A model generated the notes under the pieces. That model worked only from the letters and a program-made list of their open reading frames with translations, was not told where the DNA came from and ran no database searches. This document shows positions 6,107-12,721 of a stretch of 13,798 nucleotides of DNA, piece after piece (the stretch's first letter is position 1; every line of letters begins with the position of its first letter). The position numbers and the translations under genes are program-made. Where the stretch lies: NCBI GenBank assembly GCA_045592585.1, contig JAZNVB010000008.1, forward strand, positions 1 to 13,798, read 5' to 3'. Origin of the DNA: SIG440 sp045592585 (GTDB taxonomy: Bacteria; Bacillota; Clostridia; Monoglobales; Monoglobaceae).

Positions 6107-6372
6107 TTTTTCTCGCCTCCTAATGCGTAAATCCAGGTTAAAACTTCTTCAAAAACCGACGTATTGAGCTCGTAATATATAAAATTCTTATATTTTTCCT
6201 CCGCAATTAAATCGGCCGATTTCAGCTTTGCCAGATGATACGAAACCGTTGCTCCTGTCAGATTAAAATGCTTTGCAATTTCTCCTGCAGACTTTCTTCC
6301 GCCCTTCAGCATTTGCAAAATATCTCGCCTTGCCGGGTCAGAAATTGCTTTTAAAGTTTCATTTATTCCCAT
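6103..6372 (-). CDS. sdpR: SdpR-type ArsR-family autorepressor
   Basis: An 89-residue winged-helix protein of the ArsR family. Helix-turn-helix residues run about 27-56 (RKSAGEIAKHFNLTGATVSYHL) and a wing follows at FIYYEL. No Cys or His pairs typical of metal-sensing ArsR proteins are present, which fits SdpR. It should repress its own operon until SdpI captures it at the membrane. GGAGGG lies five bases before the ATG and overlaps the edge of the nearer operator. The promoter upstream is flanked by two matching palindromes. Confidence 0.88.
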   Translation of the reverse strand: MGINETLKAISDPARRDILQMLKGGRKSAGEIAKHFNLTGATVSYHLAKLKSADLIAEEKYKNFIYYELNTSVFEEVLTWIYALGGEKK

Positions 6373-6381
6373 ATTTCCCTC

Positions 6382-6405
6382 CTATTTAGAAAGTTTTCTA
6401 AATAG
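6382..6405. promoter_or_regulatory. SdpR operator 1
   Basis: A perfect palindrome: CTATTTAGAAA (6382-6392), a two-base centre, and TTTCTAAATAG (6395-6405). It starts at the ribosome binding site and runs up to the -10, so it covers the start of transcription of sdpRI. Bound repressor would block polymerase. Confidence 0.8.
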
Positions 6406-6434
6406 AAAATAACACAACTTAAACCTTTTGTCAA
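6406..6434 (-). promoter_or_regulatory. promoter of sdpR-sdpI
   Basis: Leftward, a perfect -35 TTGACA (6429-6434), a 17-base spacer and -10 TATTTT (6406-6411). Operator 1 abuts the -10 and operator 2 lies three bases beyond the -35. Confidence 0.75.
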
Positions 6435-6437
6435 TAC

Positions 6438-6461
6438 CTATTTAGAATTTTGTCTAAATTG
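6438..6461. promoter_or_regulatory. SdpR operator 2
   Basis: A 24-bp site of the same length and layout as operator 1. It begins CTATTTAGAA and ends TCTAAATTG, with a less perfect right arm. Operator centres are 56 bp apart, a little over five helical turns, so repressor dimers could bind on the same face and possibly loop across the promoter. Confidence 0.7.
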
Positions 6462-6470
6462 TTTTTATTG

Positions 6471-6582
6471 AAAAAGGCCACCACATATGCAGTAACCTTC
6501 TAAATCAATATTTCTTTTTTCCTGACAAGCTATCCCATTTATGTATACTGTTTTTATCCCACCTTTGAGACACGGTGGCTTT
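6471..6582. other. intergenic segment bounded by inverted repeats after mntP
   Basis: AAAAAGGCCACC (6471-6482) faces GGTGGCTTT (6574-6582) with about 90 bp between. A second small stem, CCACC/GGTGG, lies inside the right end. Read leftward, the outer stem ends in CCTTTTT, so the whole could form a long 3' structure for the mntP transcript. No convincing gene is present. A short frame on the minus strand spells TVYINGIACQEK...CICGGLFQ and then stops, but it has no start or ribosome binding site. Confidence 0.4.
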
Positions 6583-6587
6583 AAAAA

Positions 6588-7175
6588 TTATATAATTCCG
6601 GTAATAAAAATTTCAAGTCCAATAAAAATTAGTATTACGCCTCCAAGTATTCCGGCCTTACCGGCAATTCGGGTCCCTGCTTTCCTGCCGATTATCAATC
6701 CGGCAACACAAATCACAAAAGTGACCAACGCTATTATAAAAGCGGCAAGCAATGCAGATGGCAAATTATAGTGAGCAATGGTAAATCCAACCGAAAGAGC
6801 ATCTATTGATGTAGCAACGCCTTGCACTAAAAGAGTACCAATCCCCACTCCGGGTTTTTGACAAATATCCTCATCCTTGCTGTGAATTCCCTCAACAAGC
6901 ATTTTCCCACCTATAAGGCAAAGCAAAGCCAGGGCAATCCACGGTACAAGCTTTTCAAAAAAAGCAAAGTATTTAACAACTGTATGTATACAGATCCATC
7001 CTGTAAGAGGCATCAGTGCCTGAAATATAGCAAAAACTCCGGCGATAGCACACATCTTTTTCTTTTTCATGCACGGCTCGTTAAGTCCATTTGCCAGGGA
7101 TACCGAAAATGCATCCATAGCAAGCCCAATTCCCAACAATATATTGGTGATGAAGAAATTTATTCCCTCTGTCAT
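6588..7175 (-). CDS. mntP: MntP-family manganese exporter
   Basis: A 195-residue, six-helix membrane protein of the MntP (YebN, DUF204) family, which pumps Mn2+ out of the cell. The two repeated halves carry the key membrane aspartates in GLAMDAFSVSLANGL and VATSIDALSVGFTIAH, and both are intact. The length matches the family. GGGAG lies eight bases before the ATG. The gene sits behind a leader of nearly 200 bases that contains a short ORF and an intrinsic terminator, so expression probably depends on readthrough. In other bacteria mntP is commonly controlled by a manganese riboswitch (yybP-ykoY), but I cannot find that motif here. Confidence 0.92.
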   Translation of the reverse strand: MTEGINFFITNILLGIGLAMDAFSVSLANGLNEPCMKKKKMCAIAGVFAIFQALMPLTGWICIHTVVKYFAFFEKLVPWIALALLCLIGGKMLVEGIHSKDEDICQKPGVGIGTLLVQGVATSIDALSVGFTIAHYNLPSALLAAFIIALVTFVICVAGLIIGRKAGTRIAGKAGILGGVILIFIGLEIFITGII

Positions 7176-7209
7176 CTATAACTCCCTGCCTTTAAAGACT
7201 CTATTTTTT

Positions 7210-7237
7210 AAAAAACCAAGCATGAAACCACGCTTGG
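7210..7237 (-). terminator. intrinsic terminator in the mntP leader
   Basis: Leftward, CCAAGCGTG pairs with CATGCTTGG (one G-U pair) across a GTTT loop, then six Ts. It is a textbook terminator placed 32 bases after the short leader ORF and 34 bases before mntP. It either ends a short transcript carrying only the leader ORF or acts as an attenuator for mntP. Confidence 0.82.
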
Positions 7238-7269
7238 CAATCTTCGATAAATCTGACCCCATACATCGA

Positions 7270-7344
7270 TTAAATATAAATGGGCCTCGCATATAAAACA
7301 AGTACCACCGCAAGATAATACAAGCTTATCCTGCGAAATATCAC
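7270..7344 (-). CDS. 24-residue hydrophobic leader peptide or small membrane protein
   Basis: A short frame from GTG (7342-7344) to TAA. An AAAGGAG site (7353-7359) lies eight bases upstream and a consensus promoter starts transcription about 20 bases before that. The peptide contains FRRISLYYLAVVLVLYARP: an Arg-Arg pair, a hydrophobic run of about 12-15 residues, then Arg-Pro and IYI. That is the layout of a one-helix membrane peptide with its N-terminus inside. I do not recognise the family. The position between promoter and terminator ahead of mntP suggests either a regulatory leader peptide or a small protein made in its own right. The main doubts are the GTG start and the length. Confidence 0.6.
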   Translation of the reverse strand: MIFRRISLYYLAVVLVLYARPIYI

Positions 7345-7369
7345 ACCTGCCACTCCTTTGTAACAGGTG
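7344..7369. promoter_or_regulatory. inverted repeat enclosing the leader ribosome binding site
   Basis: CACCTG and CAGGTG form a perfect 6-bp inverted repeat (7344-7349 and 7364-7369). In the leftward RNA they make a stem whose 14-base loop holds the AAAGGAG site of the leader ORF. It also overlaps the predicted start of transcription and so could be a protein operator. It may regulate translation of the small ORF. Confidence 0.45.
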
Positions 7370-7371
7370 AA

Positions 7372-7400
7372 ATTATATCATAATTTATATACATTGTCAA
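7372..7400 (-). promoter_or_regulatory. consensus promoter of the leader ORF-mntP unit
   Basis: Leftward, perfect -35 TTGACA (7395-7400), a 17-base spacer and perfect -10 TATAAT (7372-7377). Such an ideal promoter in front of an efflux gene fits control downstream of initiation, by the terminator in the leader, or by a repressor. Confidence 0.85.
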
Positions 7401-7441
7401 CGGATGAATTGTCGCAAGCAACAGCACCTTTCTAATGCAGG

Positions 7442-8377
7442 TTAAGCCTCCGCATTTATCTTTGGCAGTGCTTTAACTGCAGAAAGTATATCTCCAAGGG
7501 TGTTTGCTTTTTTTATTGCTTTAAGAAGCTTTTTCTCGGTGGGGTACATCCACATTGTATACATCCATATCTCCTTAAGCTTGTGCAGAGTGTATACCTC
7601 CGAACCAAGCACCTGAAGATACCTTTCTGCCAGAACCTGTGTGAATTCTGACAGTTCGGCAGTTTCTGTTTTTCTGCCGCCTTTTATTTCTCTGAATATC
7701 CCCGGATTGGCAATTGCTCCTCTGCCAATCATCACGCCCTCAAGTGCCGGATATTTTTCAATAATTTCTTTATACTTCTGTGCAGAAAAGATGTTTCCGT
7801 TATAACAAGTCGGATTTTTTGACACCTTGAAAGCCCTATCAAAAACCTCCATGTCCGGCTCGCCCTTGTAATATTCCTCCCTTGTTCTGGGATGAATAAT
7901 CAGTTCCTTCATAGGATATTTGTTATATATTTCCATCAGTCTTTCAAGCTCTTGCCCGCTTGCAAATCCTGACCTTGTTTTTACCGAAACTCCCAGCCCA
8001 CTGCTCTCAAATACCTCCGATAAAAAGCAGTCTACCCCTTCAGGATCACGCAAAAAACCCGAACCACGGTTCTTTTTTACCACAGTTCCCGAAGGACAAC
8101 CTAAATTTATATTAACCTCCTGGTATCCCAACTGTTTTATCTTATCCTCAAACTTTATAAAGGACTGACTTTGGTTTGTGAGCACCTGAGGTATCAGGCT
8201 GACGTTTTTATTCTTTTCAGGAACAATGTCCCGGAGGCTTTTTATACTTAACCGTTCATTATCGCTGGGGGTAATAAACGGCGCAAAGTACATATCGCAA
8301 CCTCCAAAAAATTCCGCATGAGTGTTTCTGTATGTATAGGTGGTTATTCCCTCAAGTGGTGCAAAATAAAGGTTCAT
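7442..8377 (-). CDS. tRNA-dihydrouridine synthase
   Basis: A 311-residue FMN enzyme that reduces uridine to dihydrouridine in the tRNA D-loop. The N-terminal flavin motif is LYFAPLEGITTYTYRN. The catalytic Cys94 lies in NINLGCPSGTVVKKNRGSG. Lys133 (VKTRSG), His162 and Arg164 (IHPRTREEYYKG), and the phosphate-binding GRGAIANPGIF are in place. The length fits the Dus family. It resembles DusB/DusC types, but the position class cannot be assigned by eye. The ribosome binding site is weak (GGGAAAG). It has its own promoter and is divergent from the DeoR-kinase operon. No clear terminator follows it before the mntP promoter. Confidence 0.92.
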   Translation of the reverse strand: MNLYFAPLEGITTYTYRNTHAEFFGGCDMYFAPFITPSDNERLSIKSLRDIVPEKNKNVSLIPQVLTNQSQSFIKFEDKIKQLGYQEVNINLGCPSGTVVKKNRGSGFLRDPEGVDCFLSEVFESSGLGVSVKTRSGFASGQELERLMEIYNKYPMKELIIHPRTREEYYKGEPDMEVFDRAFKVSKNPTCYNGNIFSAQKYKEIIEKYPALEGVMIGRGAIANPGIFREIKGGRKTETAELSEFTQVLAERYLQVLGSEVYTLHKLKEIWMYTMWMYPTEKKLLKAIKKANTLGDILSAVKALPKINAEA

Positions 8378-8411
8378 AATTCTTTCCCATCAAATCTGCA
8401 ATATTTTTTTC

Positions 8412-8440
8412 ATTATACAACAAATATGTCTTTTTGTCAC
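8412..8440 (-). promoter_or_regulatory. promoter of the dihydrouridine synthase gene
   Basis: Leftward, -35 GTGACA (8435-8440), a 17-base spacer and perfect -10 TATAAT (8412-8417), ending about 35 bases before the start codon. Confidence 0.7.
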
Positions 8441-8523
8441 GTCTTTTTTATGGGCCACAATAAACTGAATATCGATTAAATTATCTGAGGCAGCAAAAAA
8501 ACTGCTATCGCTTGATTTTAATA

Positions 8524-8552
8524 TTGACAAATCATTAAAATAGAAATAAAAT
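8524..8552 (+). promoter_or_regulatory. promoter of the DeoR-kinase operon
   Basis: -35 TTGACA (8524-8529), a 17-base spacer and -10 TAAAAT (8547-8552), leaving a leader of about 45 bases. The neighbouring AT-rich DNA probably holds the regulator's own sites, but I could not pick out a convincing repeat. Confidence 0.65.
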
Positions 8553-8605
8553 ATAAGATAGGGTATTGTATATATAATTTTATTTAACCCGGAAAGAAAG
8601 TTATT

Positions 8606-9376
8606 ATGGATATAAATGAAAGAAGAGAAAAAATACTTGAAATTCTTAACGAGCATGGCCAGGTTAAGGTAAACGACTTAAGCCGCGAATTCGGAATTTC
8701 CAACATCACAATACGGTCAGACCTTGCCGATCTTGAGGATAAGGGCCTGCTTTTTCGTGTTCATGGCGGAGCAATTAACTCTTACAAGTCCTACTGCGAT
8801 ATGGACTTGCAACAACGCCTGGGAACCAATCTGAAAGCAAAACAGCTTATTGCAAAACGTGCGGTAGAAATGATAAAAGATCATGATACAGTTATGTTTA
8901 ATTCCGGAACAACCACTCTGTCGGTCTTTCGCGCAATTCCAACCAATCTAAATCTGAATATTGTAACAAACTCAGTTTCAATTGCTTTAGAGGCAAGCGG
9001 CAACCCCAATTTTAACGTGGTTCTTCTTGGCGGTTTTTTAAACCCCAAATATCAGTTTGTTTATGGCGATGATGCGGTAAACCAGCTTAAAAACTATCAT
9101 GCTGACAAGCTGTTCCTCTCTGTTGATGGTATCTCTCCAAATTCAGGGCTTACTACCTACTACGACCGCGAAGCTGAGCTTGCAAGACTTATGCTTTCGC
9201 AGTCTGCATCAAAAATTGTCGTTGCCGACTCCTCTAAAATTGGCAGAACAGCATTTGTCAACATTGCCGAAACATCTTGTGCCGACAGCCTGATAACCGA
9301 TGATGCATCAGTTTCGCCCGAAGATTTAAATACCCTTAAAAAGAACTTCAAAAAGATAATAATTGTAAAGGAATAA
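8606..9376 (+). CDS. DeoR-family transcriptional regulator
   Basis: A 256-residue sugar-responsive regulator. The N-terminal helix-turn-helix (residues about 6-57) shows the DeoR signature VNDLSREFGISNITIRSDLADLEDKGLLFRVHGGA. The C-terminal phosphosugar-sensing domain shows FNSGTTT, IVTNS, LLGG, LFLSVDGI, GLTTYYDREAELARLM and VVADSSKIG, all typical. It should repress the downstream kinase and itself until a phosphorylated sugar binds. The ribosome binding site is weak (GGAAAG). The kinase gene begins 16 bases after its stop, so the two are one operon. Confidence 0.93.
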   Translation: MDINERREKILEILNEHGQVKVNDLSREFGISNITIRSDLADLEDKGLLFRVHGGAINSYKSYCDMDLQQRLGTNLKAKQLIAKRAVEMIKDHDTVMFNSGTTTLSVFRAIPTNLNLNIVTNSVSIALEASGNPNFNVVLLGGFLNPKYQFVYGDDAVNQLKNYHADKLFLSVDGISPNSGLTTYYDREAELARLMLSQSASKIVVADSSKIGRTAFVNIAETSCADSLITDDASVSPEDLNTLKKNFKKIIIVKE

Positions 9377-9392
9377 CAGAAAGGACAAAACT

Positions 9393-10793
9393 ATGAAATA
9401 CTTACTTGGTGTTGATATCGGAACCACGTCTTTAAAAGCTGCTGTTTTTAACGAAAAGGCAGAATGTGTAAAGTCTGTCACCAAAGACTATACCCTTGAC
9501 GTAAAGGACGATTATGTTGAATTCCCTGCAGAAAAATACTGGACACTTTTTTCAGAGGCTCTTAGCGAACTTTCGGCAGAATACGAAATATCTGCTATGA
9601 GTATAGACACCCAATGCGAAACAATAATTGTTGCAGATGAAGACGGTACACCCCTTCGCAATGCAATTGTATGGCTTGATAACCGTGCAACGGCTGAAGC
9701 AGATGCCATCAAAGAACACTTTGGCAACAAGATAGTATACGAGGTTACAGGTCAGCCTGAAATCACCGCTACCTGGCCCGCAAGCAAGCTGCTGTGGTTG
9801 CGCAATAATGAGCCTGAGTGTTTTGGTAAAATAAAAAAAGTCTTCCTTCTTGAGGATTATTTGCTCTACCGTCTTACAGGCCGCTATGTTACCGAAAAAA
9901 CTCTTCAATCATCAACCATTTACTATGATATTAAAAATCACATCTGGTGGAAGGACATGCTTGACTTTATCGGCATAGATCAGTCCGTGTTCCCCGAAAT
10001 TCTTCCCAGCGGAGAAATTGTGGGCGAATATAACGGTATCACCGTTGTGACAGGTGCAATTGACCAGATTGCAGGTGCAATCGGCGCAGGAATTGTTAAA
10101 TCGGGTGTTGTCAGCGAAATGACAGGCACAACAATGGTTGTTTTTGTTCCTTCTGAGGATATTCCGGCTTTCAAGCCCGATTCAATCATTCCCTGCCACG
10201 TGAACTTTGACGGCAGATATTGTCTGCTGTCCTGGACACCTACTGCAGGAATTGCTCTTAAATGGTTTAAAAACAATTTTTGCGAGAATTTCAGTTTCCG
10301 TGAACTTGATGAACTTGCCGAAAAGGCAGATCCAGGCTCCAACGGGCTTACATTTCTTCCATACCTTTGCGGCTCCACAATGCCAAAGTACAACCCCGAT
10401 GCCCGTGGTACATTCTACGGCCTTACAATGGAACACGGCAGAGGTCACGCCGTACGCAGCATTTTAGAGGCTGTTGCCTGCATGCTGAAGCAAAATCTTG
10501 ACTACCTTGGTCTGGACTGCAACGAAATCCGCACCATGGGCGGCGGCGCATCAAGCCCTCTGTGGAATCAGATTAAAGCTGATATGACAGGAAAGAGAAT
10601 TGTAACACTTAAAAACGACGAAACCGCGTGCCTTGGCTCTGCAATCCTTGCGGGTGTTGCAACAGGAATTTTTGAAAGTGTTGAAAAGGCTTGCGACATG
10701 GCAGTTGCCCCCAAAAAGGTTTACGAGCCTTCGGGGGCCGATTACACAGAATGTTACAACCGATTCTGCGAGCTTGATAATATACTGAACTAA
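9393..10793 (+). CDS. FGGY-family carbohydrate kinase (xylulokinase-like)
   Basis: A 466-residue sugar kinase. The N-terminal phosphate-binding loop is GVDIGTTSLKAAVF, VWLDNRA matches the substrate side, Asp224 in TGAIDQIAGAIGAG is the likely catalytic base, and TMGGGASSPLWNQIKADMTG is the ATP-binding C-terminal motif. The overall form is closest to xylulokinases, but FGGY substrate assignment from sequence is unreliable, and no isomerase, aldolase or transporter for the same sugar is in the window. It probably phosphorylates a pentose, ketose or polyol taken up by genes elsewhere. An AAAGGA site precedes the ATG. A strong terminator follows. Confidence 0.92.
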   Translation: MKYLLGVDIGTTSLKAAVFNEKAECVKSVTKDYTLDVKDDYVEFPAEKYWTLFSEALSELSAEYEISAMSIDTQCETIIVADEDGTPLRNAIVWLDNRATAEADAIKEHFGNKIVYEVTGQPEITATWPASKLLWLRNNEPECFGKIKKVFLLEDYLLYRLTGRYVTEKTLQSSTIYYDIKNHIWWKDMLDFIGIDQSVFPEILPSGEIVGEYNGITVVTGAIDQIAGAIGAGIVKSGVVSEMTGTTMVVFVPSEDIPAFKPDSIIPCHVNFDGRYCLLSWTPTAGIALKWFKNNFCENFSFRELDELAEKADPGSNGLTFLPYLCGSTMPKYNPDARGTFYGLTMEHGRGHAVRSILEAVACMLKQNLDYLGLDCNEIRTMGGGASSPLWNQIKADMTGKRIVTLKNDETACLGSAILAGVATGIFESVEKACDMAVAPKKVYEPSGADYTECYNRFCELDNILN

Positions 10794-10804
10794 GGTATAG
10801 AATT

Positions 10805-10834
10805 ACCGCCGGGGATATCCCCGGCGGTTTTTTT
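10805..10834 (+). terminator. strong intrinsic terminator of the DeoR-kinase operon
   Basis: ACCGCCGGGG (10805-10814) pairs with CCCCGGCGGT (10819-10828) across a four-base ATAT loop, and a T-tract runs to 10834. The T-tract overlaps the stop codon of the convergent nucleotidyltransferase-like gene. The reverse side lacks Ts, so it serves mainly the rightward operon. Confidence 0.93.
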
Positions 10835-11945
10835 ACATTAAATCTAATCGGTTCAGCAAATCCTTGACCGCCGTTTCTCTGTTTCCATCAACACTTTGCG
10901 CATTTTTGATTTTTCCTGACCTCAGCAAAGCAAACCATCTGCCAACCTGGCAAAAGGGCATAAGCCAACGATGCTTTTTAAGGATTGGATACCTGGCTTT
11001 CAATACATCATACTCCTGAAAAATTCTGGATAACGCATATTTAAAATTACTTTTTATTTTTACATTATCTATGATAACTCGATTTTCGTTGTTTCCGTAT
11101 ATTCCTGATTGCAGAATATAGTCAGCCATCTTTTCTGTCATCGCGTCCGGCTGACCGTCATCAAACCACACCTCGGTAAGATGCACTGCGTTTTCAAAAA
11201 ATGACTTCAGCCCCTTTTCTTCAATTAAACTATTAAGTTTCTCCTTATCATGAGGCATATTGTGCAAAAGAATCCACAAATCGATAAAAAACCTTATGCC
11301 GCATCCTCCATATTTAAAATGCTTCGCCGTGTGAGCTACATGATGCAGGATAAATGCCTCGGGTGTCAGCGCATAATGATATTTCTTTCCCTCAACCGGC
11401 GATGCAGAATTCCATCCGTCCTCAATCGAGATATTCTCCTCGTGAAAATCGTAATGAAGCTCAAGATGAACCCCACTGGGAGAATAAATCGAAACATCGT
11501 GTTCGCTTTTCCCCTTATATTCAAAGCTCAACTTTTCTACAAGTATTTTGGTAGCTTTTTCAAGATTTTCTTCCGACACGAGTATGTCAATATCACAGCT
11601 TGTTCTGTGCCACGGCTCATGATAATAATTGCACAGCACAGCACCTTTTAAAGGCATAAATGGAATAGCACTTTCTTCAAACAAATTATAAATTTGCTCT
11701 TTGGCATACTTGCCCTTTTCATATCTCATTACAGCCACAAACTGAGCCTTTGCCAGCTCTTTGTACTTTTCACGGTTTTCAGGATTTTTCAAAAGAACAA
11801 CGCCTAAAATATGCGCTAAATCATGCCGTTTTAACAGTTCGTGCACTTTGGTCAGTTGTTCTGCATCCATATCCTGTAAAAGATCTTTATTATGAAGGTA
11901 GGCTTTTATAGTCGCCACTATATCTTTTTCAAGTTCTTTCATCAT
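10833..11945 (-). CDS. nucleotidyltransferase-fold protein of a polysaccharide cluster
   Basis: About 370 residues, related to the uncharacterised nucleotidyltransferase family found beside surface-polysaccharide genes. The core lies at residues 91-125: IPFMPLKGAVLCNYY, then RTSCDIDILV with Asp118 and Asp120 as the paired metal-binding acids. A later HHVAHTAKHF segment is typical of the family. The transferred group and target are unknown. The start is placed at the ATG at 11943-11945, with AAGG about 11 bases upstream. A GTG four codons earlier overlaps that site and is less likely. It follows the glycosyltransferase gene after 18 bases and is the last gene of the operon. Confidence 0.8.
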   Translation of the reverse strand: MMKELEKDIVATIKAYLHNKDLLQDMDAEQLTKVHELLKRHDLAHILGVVLLKNPENREKYKELAKAQFVAVMRYEKGKYAKEQIYNLFEESAIPFMPLKGAVLCNYYHEPWHRTSCDIDILVSEENLEKATKILVEKLSFEYKGKSEHDVSIYSPSGVHLELHYDFHEENISIEDGWNSASPVEGKKYHYALTPEAFILHHVAHTAKHFKYGGCGIRFFIDLWILLHNMPHDKEKLNSLIEEKGLKSFFENAVHLTEVWFDDGQPDAMTEKMADYILQSGIYGNNENRVIIDNVKIKSNFKYALSRIFQEYDVLKARYPILKKHRWLMPFCQVGRWFALLRSGKIKNAQSVDGNRETAVKDLLNRLDLM

Positions 11946-11963
11946 AACAAAACTCACCTTCTT

Positions 11964-12707
11964 TTACTCACTATCAAATAATGAACAAATCATATGCTTA
12001 ATCATTTTAACCCAATCCGCAGTTTTTTTGCCAAAATATCTGTTTAAAAACCGATATATTTTTCCTCTGATAATACTGCCTTTACTTTCCCAACTTGCCA
12101 TATATTTATGTATCGAATAAGTGTTCTCTGTTATATGTAACCTGCCTGTTTCCAAATCGAATGGACAAAAATACTCTTGGGGATAAACAAAACAACCTTC
12201 CATAATTTCATATAGGTTGTCTTCACAAACGCCTTGATTTTCAAAAAACGGCTTCTGAAGTTTCGGGGACGCGGTTAAATCCGGCTTGCCGTCAACAATA
12301 AATCTTCTGTTTTCATATTCTTCAAGCAAATCACGGATAACGGGATTGCCCTTTTCGGCCCCAAAGCCCAGTCCTAAGGCAACGATTCCGGGCTTTTCAA
12401 CACCCATATAGGCATTACAATCAAGCAAGTCATCAAGAGGCTTTAGCAATTCTACATCGGTATCCATATATATGCCGCCATAATTGTAAACAATATCAAG
12501 GCGGGCATAATCAGGGACAAACCCCCATTTCTTTGCCTCATATGCCTCTTTCATATAACGGTTTTTTGTAACATCATAATTAGACTCATCCCAGCGGATA
12601 ATTTCGTAATCCGGACAGAACTTTTTCCAGCTTTCGATGCACTTTTTTTCAAGCCTAGTCAACGGCCTACCACCAAACCAGCAATAATGAATGACTTTTG
12701 GTATCAT
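11964..12707 (-). CDS. GT32-like glycosyltransferase (DXD type)
   Basis: A 247-residue glycosyltransferase of the sugar-binding DXD/GT32 group, related to capsular polysaccharide and OCH1-like enzymes. The start MIPKVIHYCWFGG and the segment WGFVPDYARLDIVYNYGGIYMDTDVELL are classic, with Asp82 and Asp84 as the metal and nucleotide-sugar ligands. It would add a sugar to a lipid-linked repeat unit at the inner face of the membrane. The C-terminal region is basic and hydrophobic and may associate with the membrane. The ATG at 12705-12707 has GGAGG seven bases upstream. A TTG one codon earlier is unnecessary. Confidence 0.92.
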   Translation of the reverse strand: MIPKVIHYCWFGGRPLTRLEKKCIESWKKFCPDYEIIRWDESNYDVTKNRYMKEAYEAKKWGFVPDYARLDIVYNYGGIYMDTDVELLKPLDDLLDCNAYMGVEKPGIVALGLGFGAEKGNPVIRDLLEEYENRRFIVDGKPDLTASPKLQKPFFENQGVCEDNLYEIMEGCFVYPQEYFCPFDLETGRLHITENTYSIHKYMASWESKGSIIRGKIYRFLNRYFGKKTADWVKMIKHMICSLFDSE

Positions 12708-12721
12708 CAATTTTCCTCCGT

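Noticed and set aside
6541..6771. Plus-strand frame with IPPLRHGGF start over mntP
   Set aside because: It lies antisense to mntP, has no ribosome binding site and its composition follows the mntP codons.
7176..7371. yybP-ykoY manganese riboswitch in the mntP leader
   Set aside because: AAAGGAGTGGC loosely resembles the AAAGGGGAGUAGC core, but a G-run is missing and I find no closing CCUUUG strand. It reads better as a ribosome binding site. A covariance search would settle it.
8390..8656. Minus-strand frame rich in Phe/Tyr/Ser across the DeoR upstream region
   Set aside because: It is an AT-rich open frame that overlaps both divergent promoters and the start of the DeoR gene, with no family resemblance.
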